From the NCBI GenBank assembly GCA_020630735.1, contig JAHDIP010000025.1:1-41243 (forward strand): a stretch of 41,243 bases of DNA. Reading direction: 5' to 3'. The notes beneath the pieces were generated by a model. It ran no database searches. It saw only the letters and a program-made list of their open reading frames with translations, and had not been told where the DNA came from. The DNA comes from Saprospiraceae bacterium (lineage in GTDB: Bacteria; Bacteroidota; Bacteroidia; Chitinophagales; Saprospiraceae). Shown here in pieces: positions 17,009-24,063 of the stretch (positions within the stretch are counted from its first letter, which is position 1; every line of letters begins with the position of its first letter). The translations under genes were made by a program, and so were the position numbers.

Positions 17009-17112
17009 GGTGGCTACCCAAAGGGTCACTATGTTACATAGCTCGCTATTCGCTCGGCTAGAGCTTCCTAATGTCAGCTCTATCTGCTCCTTCGTCGCAC
17101 TATTTCACAGCG
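17009..17112. repeat. Repeat-like intergenic block with small palindromes
   Basis: It contains CTATGT-T-ACATAG and the stem TAGAGCT (17059-17065) / AGCTCTA (17076-17082), and near-repeats of the type GCTCGCTATTCGCTCGG and CCTTCGTCGCAC. It is more GC-rich than nearby non-coding DNA. It shares TCACTATG-Y-TA with the stretch near 6620. It looks like a genomic interspersed element, but other copies cannot be checked here. Confidence 0.4.
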
Positions 17113-17580
17113 TTAGCCTATGTTCTTTTCGAATTGGTTTTTGTGTAGAATCATTGGATAAACAGGTGCACCATAAAAATCATTCTTATCAGCTATTTTT
17201 TTACCACCCCATTCTTCAAGCATTTTTGCAGGTATAGCTCTAGCTTCTATCAGTAAATACTCAATATTTTTTTCGAAAGCTGCTTGGATAGAATGAAAGG
17301 CTAGTTTTTTTCCTATTCCCATTTTTCGAAAATTTTTATCAATTGCAAATCTTCCCCAGTGCCATTCATTAGCTTCTTCCCAAACGATAACGGTACCGAT
17401 AATTTGTTCATCAATTCTTACGCACCACCAATATTGCTGACTACTTTTTAGGGGAATTAAAGATGTTGGAATATTTTGTTCCTTATGAAAAACATCAACA
17501 AGAAAGTGAAGGGCAAGATTACTAAACCTGTCTGGTAATGGTTCAATAATAATATTATCAGGTAAGCGATTTGGCATCAT
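17113..17580 (-). CDS. GNAT-family N-acetyltransferase
   Basis: A 155-residue GCN5-related acetyltransferase. The acetyl-CoA pyrophosphate-binding motif A is visible as FRKMGIGKKL (Arg85 to about residue 92), preceded by the beta-strand HWGRFAIDKNF and followed by a helix (AFHSIQAAF) and YLLIEARA, PVYPMIL at the end. The substrate cannot be inferred. Two ATG codons in tandem (17580, 17577) are equivalent starts. Single gene, divergent from folP across 85 bp. Confidence 0.9.
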   Translation of the reverse strand: MMPNRLPDNIIIEPLPDRFSNLALHFLVDVFHKEQNIPTSLIPLKSSQQYWWCVRIDEQIIGTVIVWEEANEWHWGRFAIDKNFRKMGIGKKLAFHSIQAAFEKNIEYLLIEARAIPAKMLEEWGGKKIADKNDFYGAPVYPMILHKNQFEKNIG

Positions 17581-17665
17581 CTACTTTTTTGTTTTAAACA
17601 AATATAGGGAACCTCTGTTAAACTCGTAAAAATATTCTACATTTGGACTTGAATTAACACGTAAA

Positions 17666-18508
17666 ATGCTGCATCAACATACCACATTAAACTGTAACGG
17701 TCACCTAATCGACTTGTCTCAGCCCTTAGTAATGGGCATACTAAATGTTACTCCAGATTCTTTTTATGATGGTGGAAAATATGAAGGAATAGACAACCGT
17801 TTGTTGCTAGTCGAAAAAATGATTAAAGAAGGAGCAACATTCATTGATATCGGAGGAATGTCTTCTCGACCTGGAGCAGAGCTTATAAGTCAAGATGAAG
17901 AATTGAGTAGAGTAATTCCTACTATTGAAGCGATCAATCAACGATTTCCAGAAACTGTTATTTCTATTGATACCGTTTGGTCAAGGGTGGCAAAAGAAAG
18001 TGTTGAAGCAGGAGCAAGTATGATTAATGACATTTCCGCAGGACGCTATGACGACCAGTTATTTGCAACAGTCGCTTCTCTTCGAGTACCTTATGTGCTT
18101 ATGCATATGCAAGGTGACCCAAAGTCGATGCAAAATCGCCCTGAATACAAAGATGTAAATCTTGAAGTATTAGACTTTTTTATTGAAAAAGTAGGCGAAT
18201 TGCGTAGCTTGGAAATAATAGATATAATTTTAGACCCTGGTTTTGGTTTTGGTAAAACAGTAGAGCATAATTACCAAATGCTCAAAGATCTGCATGTTTT
18301 TCAAATTTTAGGTCTACCTCTTTTGGCTGGAATTTCACGTAAGTCAATGCTGTGTAAAGTATTGAAAATCAACCCGTCAAATGCTTTGAACGGAACTACT
18401 GCATTACATATGATTGCCCTACAACAAGGTGCTAAAATACTAAGGGTGCATGATGTAAAGGAAGCTAAAGAATGTATCCAACTTTGGCAACAATTAGAAG
18501 AAGTTTAG
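17666..18508 (+). CDS. folP: Dihydropteroate synthase
   Basis: A 280-residue TIM-barrel enzyme of folate synthesis that joins 6-hydroxymethyl-7,8-dihydropterin diphosphate and 4-aminobenzoate. Hallmarks appear in order: GILNVTPDSFYDGG, the pterin/pABA-binding loop DIGGMSSRPGA (the family usually has DIGGESTRPGA; the Glu/Thr positions are Met/Ser here), ISIDT, MINDISAG, VLMHMQGDPKSMQ, ILDPGFGFGKT, AGISRKSML and ILRVHDV. The length is normal. ATG 17666 keeps a short N-terminal strand. The next gene follows after 85 bp and may be separate. Confidence 0.96.
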   Translation: MLHQHTTLNCNGHLIDLSQPLVMGILNVTPDSFYDGGKYEGIDNRLLLVEKMIKEGATFIDIGGMSSRPGAELISQDEELSRVIPTIEAINQRFPETVISIDTVWSRVAKESVEAGASMINDISAGRYDDQLFATVASLRVPYVLMHMQGDPKSMQNRPEYKDVNLEVLDFFIEKVGELRSLEIIDIILDPGFGFGKTVEHNYQMLKDLHVFQILGLPLLAGISRKSMLCKVLKINPSNALNGTTALHMIALQQGAKILRVHDVKEAKECIQLWQQLEEV

Positions 18509-18593
18509 ACTTAACATTAGAAATACCTACCTTTTTTGGAAAAATCAATTCTAATCTATTAACTTCATCACTATTTTTTAACCAAATTAGACG

Positions 18594-20090
18594 GTGTATT
18601 ACCTAAGCGAAGATAATATCAAGTTAGCAGCGCTTCGATTTCTGAAGTCTTATTATAAGTTTCGACCACGAAGTAGCGAAACGGAAGCACAATTGGATAT
18701 GCGTACCGAAGGCGGTATTATTGCAGATGGGCACTTAATGTTTAAGACCGACACTGGAGAAGCTTTTTTGGCAACACTAGAAGCGACTTCTAGAGAGTCT
18801 ATTAATGAAGTAAAGTACAATACACAGAACACTGTTTTAAATTGGGATTGCTTAGCTATAGGTAGTCTCATTGCAGCCTTTATCGCTAGCTATGGATACC
18901 TGTACGATCACTTTACCGTAAAGGAATTAGGAATGGCAGGTTTTGGTGCTTTGTTCCTTGGAATTCTTTTTTTCTGTTTTATGATCTGTCGTTTTTTCTT
19001 AGCAAATTATTCGAGGTATCGTTACATCTATGCAGTAGAACAATTCAAAAATTATTTTGCGAATGAGCAGTGGTGTGCTATAGGAGAAGATGTGTTTGGC
19101 GATCCTGAAAATAAATATTTGAAGGAATTAAAAAACCAGTGTGTTTTAAATGGTTTTGGCTTATTGCAAGTCGATAAAGACATGGACGCCCATCTAATCA
19201 TCACACCCTCAAGGGAAGTGGTGAGACGAAAAAGAAAACAGCGCCTTTTTTCTGCTAGTAAATATACTTCAAAAGTAACTGAAAATGCTAGAGTAAAAAA
19301 GGTTTGGGAACGAGCAAAAGGCATGATGCCAAAATGGAAATTAAAAAGCCCCGTTAATCTTCGTTCGTTAAATCGTTACCAAAAAACATATTCTGGGCAA
19401 GTATTTATTTTTTGTCTTTCTTTAGGAATTATAAGTGCAATCTTTTTTAAAGAAATTCAAAACCCAGATATCGTGTATGTAGATGAACATAAATACGCAG
19501 AGAAACTATCAAAACTCACAACCAATAAAGAGGCAAAAGGATATAAGCTCGACTCGGTTTTTGTAGAACCTTATGAAGAAGAACACGCATCTTATTTAAA
19601 TTTAGATGGCTTGGATGATGGCAGTCATTCGCATCACAATCATACAAATTATAAACTGGAAAATGATAGTAGAGGAATGCTTGAATTAGAAGCTGATCCT
19701 GATGGCATCACACCTAAAATAAAATTGAATAATGATGAGCCGTCAAAAAACAAAAAAGAAATCATTACCTCTACCAAAAAAGATGGAGTCATGGAATATG
19801 ACTGTGCTCGGTTTTACAATTTAAAAGGCACCTTTTTTTTAGTAGAGGATAGAGTGTTCAAAGATTTAGTAAATGCGCAAGAACGATTAGATTATTTAAA
19901 ATCAAAAAATATTGAAGCCTCTATACTGTGGTTAGGCTGTTTTGGAGAAAGTGAAGTATATTCTGTATATATTGATTTGATTTACGAAAAAAGGCAAGAA
20001 GCGAATCAGGCAATGAGAGTATACAAACAATTTATGACTACTAATAAACACAAACTTGGCAAATTAAAAATTAGACCTATTACGAGATAA
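18594..20090 (+). CDS. Uncharacterised membrane protein, 498 aa
   Basis: I do not recognise this protein. It starts at GTG 18594. A ~80-residue N-terminal cytoplasmic-looking region is followed by two close membrane helices (about 85-103 and 113-136), a basic ~130-residue loop, a third helix (about 268-286), and a C-terminal ~210-residue region. The latter carries a His cluster (HSHHNH, about residues 344-349), a charged linker, and a final ~95-residue domain (VEDRVFKDLVNAQERLDYLKSKN and onward) with the beta-alpha-beta look of a SPOR-like or similar small domain; that is only a resemblance. The next gene starts 7 bp after its stop, so they probably form an operon. Confidence 0.75.
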   Translation: MYYLSEDNIKLAALRFLKSYYKFRPRSSETEAQLDMRTEGGIIADGHLMFKTDTGEAFLATLEATSRESINEVKYNTQNTVLNWDCLAIGSLIAAFIASYGYLYDHFTVKELGMAGFGALFLGILFFCFMICRFFLANYSRYRYIYAVEQFKNYFANEQWCAIGEDVFGDPENKYLKELKNQCVLNGFGLLQVDKDMDAHLIITPSREVVRRKRKQRLFSASKYTSKVTENARVKKVWERAKGMMPKWKLKSPVNLRSLNRYQKTYSGQVFIFCLSLGIISAIFFKEIQNPDIVYVDEHKYAEKLSKLTTNKEAKGYKLDSVFVEPYEEEHASYLNLDGLDDGSHSHHNHTNYKLENDSRGMLELEADPDGITPKIKLNNDEPSKNKKEIITSTKKDGVMEYDCARFYNLKGTFFLVEDRVFKDLVNAQERLDYLKSKNIEASILWLGCFGESEVYSVYIDLIYEKRQEANQAMRVYKQFMTTNKHKLGKLKIRPITR

Positions 20091-20097
20091 CAACATT

Positions 20098-21264
20098 TTG
20101 AGGAAACGAACTACACTAGATACTACACTATCTATTATCAGTATCTGTTTAATAATACAATTATTGATTAGTCAAAAAGTTTGGCTAGTTGCTGATAGGG
20201 CTTTTCCTGTCGTTCCTGCTTTCGAAAATTTTACCTTTTCCTTTTTATACGAATTGGATTTTCTTTTTTTTGGATTGGTTTTATTTGTTCTACTTTTGAT
20301 GGCACTTTTTCCTTGGCGAACGATTTTTCAATATATATTTTTGTTCTTAGGTGCAATTGCAATTTTACAAGATCTCACACGCTTGCAAGTTTGGTTTTAC
20401 CTATTTTATATGCTCATTGCTTTGCTCGCATTTGGAACAGAGAAAAATAAAACGGCCCAATTTAGTGCGCTCCAACTGGTCATTATAGCCGTCTATTTTT
20501 GGGGAGGATTCCATAAGTTGAATGTTTATTTTATCGAAGATGTTTTTCCTGATATGATGCAGTATGCGGGTGTTTTTTCTGGATTAGGAAATTATAAAAT
20601 CGCCTCTGTTTTTGCAGCTTTATTTGAAATGGGAATAGGTATAGGGTTGTTTTTCTTGAACTATAGAAAATGGGCTGTTTATATGGCTTGTTTATTCCAT
20701 CTAATCATTTTATATCTCTTAGGACCATTTGGTGAAAACTGGAACGAAGTCGTTTGGCCTTGGAATTTTACGATGATAGGGCTACTTTTTCTATTGTTTT
20801 ATAACAGTAAAAATACGATTTTTGAAGATTTTTATCAAAAAGTAAAAATATATCCTTTGAGTGCTTACATAATTTTCTTATTTTTGATAATGCCCTTTTT
20901 CAATAGTTTTGGATTATGGGGCGAACAATTATCTATGAAAATGTATGCAGGTACAAACCCTGAAGGCGTTTTGTATGTTGACTATAAACAACGAGGATGT
21001 TTCCCTAAGGCAGCTCAAAAGCTCGTATATGGTGTCAATACACAGCGTTTGGTAATCGACGATTGGTCTTTTAGTGATTTAAAAGTAGCTCCCTTTAGTG
21101 CCGATTCTAGACTAAAACAAATAGCCTTTCCTTTTTGTACTTGTCTTAAAAATCCAAAAAACGGAGGATTAGAAATCTTAAAGGTTTCCCGTTTTTCTAA
21201 AACGAATGATACAGTAGTAAAAATAAGCTGCGATCAATTATTGAAAGAGAACATTCGTAAATGA
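20098..21264 (+). CDS. Polytopic membrane protein, possibly DoxX/HTTM-like
   Basis: A 388-residue protein with about eight hydrophobic helices between residues 10 and 280, followed by a ~100-residue soluble tail containing CTC and other Cys. The segment AVYFWGGFHKLNVYFIEDVFP recalls the 'aGlhKl' region of HTTM/DoxX-type membrane proteins, so a link to that broad group is possible but unproven. It starts at TTG 20098, 7 bp after the upstream stop, and no ATG fits. Its TGA overlaps the next ATG (ATGA), showing tight coupling to the downstream gene. Confidence 0.75.
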   Translation: MRKRTTLDTTLSIISICLIIQLLISQKVWLVADRAFPVVPAFENFTFSFLYELDFLFFGLVLFVLLLMALFPWRTIFQYIFLFLGAIAILQDLTRLQVWFYLFYMLIALLAFGTEKNKTAQFSALQLVIIAVYFWGGFHKLNVYFIEDVFPDMMQYAGVFSGLGNYKIASVFAALFEMGIGIGLFFLNYRKWAVYMACLFHLIILYLLGPFGENWNEVVWPWNFTMIGLLFLLFYNSKNTIFEDFYQKVKIYPLSAYIIFLFLIMPFFNSFGLWGEQLSMKMYAGTNPEGVLYVDYKQRGCFPKAAQKLVYGVNTQRLVIDDWSFSDLKVAPFSADSRLKQIAFPFCTCLKNPKNGGLEILKVSRFSKTNDTVVKISCDQLLKENIRK

Positions 21265-21959
21265 AAAAAATGAAGTATTATCAAGCAGGATATTATCTTA
21301 TAAAAATCAACAAAGCAGATTACGGCTTAATAAAGAATCGAGAAATTATAACGGCTTCTGATTGTATAAATGATAGTTACTTTGATAGTTGGTCATTTAG
21401 TTGGGCAATTGAGGGAAAAGAAAAATCGAAAATTTCTAAAAAGCTCGATTTGTCGGAAGAAAGAATTACTCACCTGCAAAATTGGGTAGATAAAAAGTTT
21501 GAACTGAATAAAATTGGGTGGCAAAATATCTTTTATTCACTTGATGAATTGAGGGAATACAAACGTGAATACTTTAATGGCAGAAATGATTTAGTAGTAC
21601 TTGGTCTTTCATTCTCAGAAACAGAAATTGAAGATTTGATTGAAGAATTCAAGCCACAAGGGGAAAAAGACGGTGAAATAGGGATTCGATACGCTTTGAG
21701 ACAGAAAGTACCTGAAAATCAAAAAGGAAAATTTATTGGATACGATATTGTTGGAATCGAATTAGGAGGAACTTTTCATACAATTCATTGCCATGATTTA
21801 CAGAATGAATTGACGAATACATTTGGAATCGAATTCTTCGAGAATGGATTAGTAAAGTCTTGTAAAGATTGGAAAAAGATAACAACCTATTGTAATGATG
21901 AATCAAATGGTCTTGAACCTGTTCCTTGGTTCTATTGTAAAGTGAAAATTTATGAATAA
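21261..21959 (+). CDS. Uncharacterised protein, 232 aa
   Basis: I do not recognise this protein. It is soluble, with no signal peptide or membrane helix, and is rich in Lys, Glu, Asn and aromatic residues. Residues 1-75 (YYLIKINKADYG, DSYFDSWSFSWAI) and 140-232 (IGYDIVGIELGGTFHTIHCHDL, then a C-terminal Cys/Trp-rich part) look like alternating strands and helices. Proteins of this sort (contact-dependent immunity or cassette-borne hypotheticals) are common beside mobile repeats, but nothing here proves such a role. It starts at ATG 21261 (overlapping the previous stop) or ATG 21270. A palindromic element begins 5 bp after its stop. Confidence 0.7.
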   Translation: MKKMKYYQAGYYLIKINKADYGLIKNREIITASDCINDSYFDSWSFSWAIEGKEKSKISKKLDLSEERITHLQNWVDKKFELNKIGWQNIFYSLDELREYKREYFNGRNDLVVLGLSFSETEIEDLIEEFKPQGEKDGEIGIRYALRQKVPENQKGKFIGYDIVGIELGGTFHTIHCHDLQNELTNTFGIEFFENGLVKSCKDWKKITTYCNDESNGLEPVPWFYCKVKIYE

Positions 21960-21963
21960 AAAA

Positions 21964-22017
21964 GCCAGCAGAGAACAATGTATATGAGGATCACGCTGTA
22001 TATACGAGACCGTTGGC
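21964..22017. repeat. 54-bp palindromic, cassette-like element
   Basis: Outer arms GCCAGC (21964-21969) and GTTGGC (22012-22017) pair throughout with one G-T wobble. Inner arms GTATAT (21980-21985) and ATATAC (22000-22005) pair perfectly. A 14-nt loop and asymmetric bulges separate them. The short gene-to-element spacing and the GTTGGC end resemble gene-cassette recombination sites, though the end does not match the attC GTTRRRY rule. Confidence 0.5.
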
Positions 22018-22041
22018 ACTTATTGCTTCAAATAAGATATT

Positions 22042-22848
22042 ATGCCCAAAGTAAAAGTAAATAATGTTGAATTGTTCTATAATGAATTTGGAAAAGGGAA
22101 GGAAACACTACTTTTTTCACATGGTTTTCTTGTAAATAACACAATGTTCCAAGGTCAAATTGATAGATTAAAAGACAAATATCGATGTATCTCATATGAC
22201 CATAGAGGTCATGGAAATAGTGAAGTGACACCAAATGGATATGAACTGGATAATTTAGTTACCGATGCTGTTGGTCTGATAGAAAAATTGAACATAGCCC
22301 CTGTTCACTTTATTGGAATGTCGACAGGTGGATTTGTAGGTATGCGCATTGCCATTCGCAGACCTGATTTATTAAAATCTTTAATACTAATGAATACTTC
22401 TGCGGAAGAAGAACCTAAATTACCATTATTAAGAAATAATATACTTTTGTTGGTAGTCAAATATTTGGGTTGGTTTCCAGTAATAAGTCAAGTAATGCCA
22501 ATTATGTTTCATAGATCATTTCTAAAAGATGAATCTCGGCAACAGGAGATTGAAAAATGGAAAAAGATTGTAACGAACCAAAATAGAAAAGTAACTTATC
22601 CTTTTGGGAAAGCAATTTTTGGAAGAGATAATGTTCTTGATAAACTATCAAAAATAGATATTCCTACCGCAATTTTAATAAGCGATAAGGATATTGTTAC
22701 TACTCCCAAGTACAGTAAAAGAATGTTGGAAACCATTCCAAACGCTCTTTATTTTTCAATCCCAGATGCAGGTCATTTTGCGGCAATAGAAAAACCGAAT
22801 GAAGTTGCTAATTCTATGGAAGAGTTTTACAATAAAATTGTACTTTAA
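22042..22848 (+). CDS. Alpha/beta hydrolase
   Basis: A 268-residue alpha/beta-hydrolase-fold enzyme. The oxyanion-hole motif is SHGFL (about 26-30), DHRGHGNS follows, the nucleophile is Ser94 in GMSTGG, an acid residue (Asp217 or Asp215) lies in ISDKD, and the base is His245 in AGHFAAIEKP. A cap region with hydrophobic stretches occupies about 125-195. This pattern is typical of small esterases, haloperoxidase-like and related hydrolases; the substrate is unknown. Cytosolic (no signal peptide). It begins 24 bp after the palindromic element. Confidence 0.9.
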   Translation: MPKVKVNNVELFYNEFGKGKETLLFSHGFLVNNTMFQGQIDRLKDKYRCISYDHRGHGNSEVTPNGYELDNLVTDAVGLIEKLNIAPVHFIGMSTGGFVGMRIAIRRPDLLKSLILMNTSAEEEPKLPLLRNNILLLVVKYLGWFPVISQVMPIMFHRSFLKDESRQQEIEKWKKIVTNQNRKVTYPFGKAIFGRDNVLDKLSKIDIPTAILISDKDIVTTPKYSKRMLETIPNALYFSIPDAGHFAAIEKPNEVANSMEEFYNKIVL

Positions 22849-22883
22849 AATCAATTTTGTCAAATAAAATACAAGATTGAACT

Positions 22884-22900
22884 AAGATAATGATTATCTT
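22884..22900. promoter_or_regulatory. Fur-box-like palindrome
   Basis: AAGATAATGATTATCTT is a perfect palindrome around one central base and contains GATAAT-N-ATTATC, the core of the classical Fur-box 7-1-7 pattern. It lies 38 bp before the start at 22938. In AT-rich DNA such a match can arise by chance. Confidence 0.35.
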
Positions 22901-22937
22901 GTTGGAAAGGAAAATAAAATAAAATAAATACAAAGCT

Positions 22938-23897
22938 ATGCCCTTAATTAAGAACTCAACTTATAGGACTCCTTTTTATGTGAGGAACAATCACTTTCAA
23001 ACTATTTACAATTCTGTCATACGGAATGTCGGTAGTATCGATTATCAACGAGAACGCATCACAACACCTGATCATGATTTTCTAGATTTGGATTGGTCAA
23101 GAGTTGGTGCTCGAAGATTAGTGTTGGCTCTACATGGACTAGAAGGAAGTAGTTCTAGTAATTACATTATTTCTACTATAAAATGCTTTAACCGTGAAGG
23201 TTGGGATGCGGTAGCTTTTAATTTTAGAGGCTGCAGTGGAGAACCTAATCGCTTGTTACGAACTTATCATATCGGAGAAACAAGCGATTTAGATTTTGTG
23301 CTTAACTACCTCACGGCTCTACGAATGTATGATGAAATTGCGATTGTTGGATTTAGCCTTGGTGGTAATGTTGCGCTTAAATATCTTGGTGAACGTAGTA
23401 GTTGGGTTCATCCCCAAGTTAGAAAGGCTGTTGCTGTCTCTGTACCTTGCCAGTTGACTTCAAGTATCAATTGTATAGATAGTTGGTATAACTACATCTA
23501 TCGGCGAACTTTTTTAGACAGCATTAAGGCAAAACTTAGAATAAAGTCCAAGATGTTTCCTGATCAATTTATTCCTGAATCGATGTATAAGGCTACTACC
23601 TTTTTTGAATTTGATGACCTGTATACTTCGATTATTCACGATTTCGATGGTGCGGCTGATTTTTATGAAAAATCAAGCAGTTTACAGTTTATCCCCAATA
23701 TCAGGATTCCTACCTTGCTTATCAATGCAGCAGACGACTCCTTTTTGTCTTCAGATTGTTATCCTGTAGAATTAGCCAAACAAATGCCTAATTTCTTCCT
23801 AGAAATACCAGAAAATGGAGGTCATGTTGGTTTCATTGAATTCAGTGATGATGGCTTCTTTTGGATAGAAAAACGTATTGTTGAATTTTTATCGTAA
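22938..23897 (+). CDS. YheT/EMB8-family alpha/beta hydrolase
   Basis: A 319-residue hydrolase of the YheT group. The family-typical opening (NHFQTIYNSVIRN, about 18-30) and LALHGLEGSSSSNYI are present, then FNFRGCSGEPNR. The triad is Ser140 in GFSLGG, Asp266 or Asp267 in INAADDSF and His296 in GGHVGF. Members are thought to act on esters or lipids; the substrate is unclear. Cytosolic. It is separated from the previous hydrolase by 89 bp containing the Fur-box-like palindrome. Confidence 0.92.
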   Translation: MPLIKNSTYRTPFYVRNNHFQTIYNSVIRNVGSIDYQRERITTPDHDFLDLDWSRVGARRLVLALHGLEGSSSSNYIISTIKCFNREGWDAVAFNFRGCSGEPNRLLRTYHIGETSDLDFVLNYLTALRMYDEIAIVGFSLGGNVALKYLGERSSWVHPQVRKAVAVSVPCQLTSSINCIDSWYNYIYRRTFLDSIKAKLRIKSKMFPDQFIPESMYKATTFFEFDDLYTSIIHDFDGAADFYEKSSSLQFIPNIRIPTLLINAADDSFLSSDCYPVELAKQMPNFFLEIPENGGHVGFIEFSDDGFFWIEKRIVEFLS

Positions 23898-24063
23898 CCA
23901 CTTGATTTAGACTGACAAAGCTGTATTTATAGGCTAAAAAATTAAATATTCGTTAAAACCAGATTCTTGTGGCGCAAATTCCTTAATTTACAAGTTAATT
24001 TAGAGAGGGAATTGTGGTTAATTGACCATACAAATTTCGTATTATTGCCCTCTTAACAGAAAA

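Larger units (their letters stand above)
16678..17112. other. Non-coding region with a hairpin and a repeat-like block
   Basis: It holds a promoter-like plus-strand sequence (about 16927-16955), a strong hairpin-terminator (16965-17008) and a less AT-rich, hairpin-rich block (17009-17112). No credible protein gene; an open frame at 17007-17237 mostly lies antisense to the acetyltransferase. Confidence 0.6.

Noticed and set aside
17007-17237. 76-residue open frame on the plus strand
   Set aside because: It spans the repeat-like block and continues antisense to the acetyltransferase; no start context or family signal.
21261-21959. Toxin or immunity assignment for the orphan gene
   Set aside because: No recognisable motif and no paired toxin gene; only its position by a repeat suggests such a role.
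22040-22234. Minus-strand frame opposite the alpha/beta hydrolase start
   Set aside because: Antisense shadow of a gene with intact catalytic motifs.
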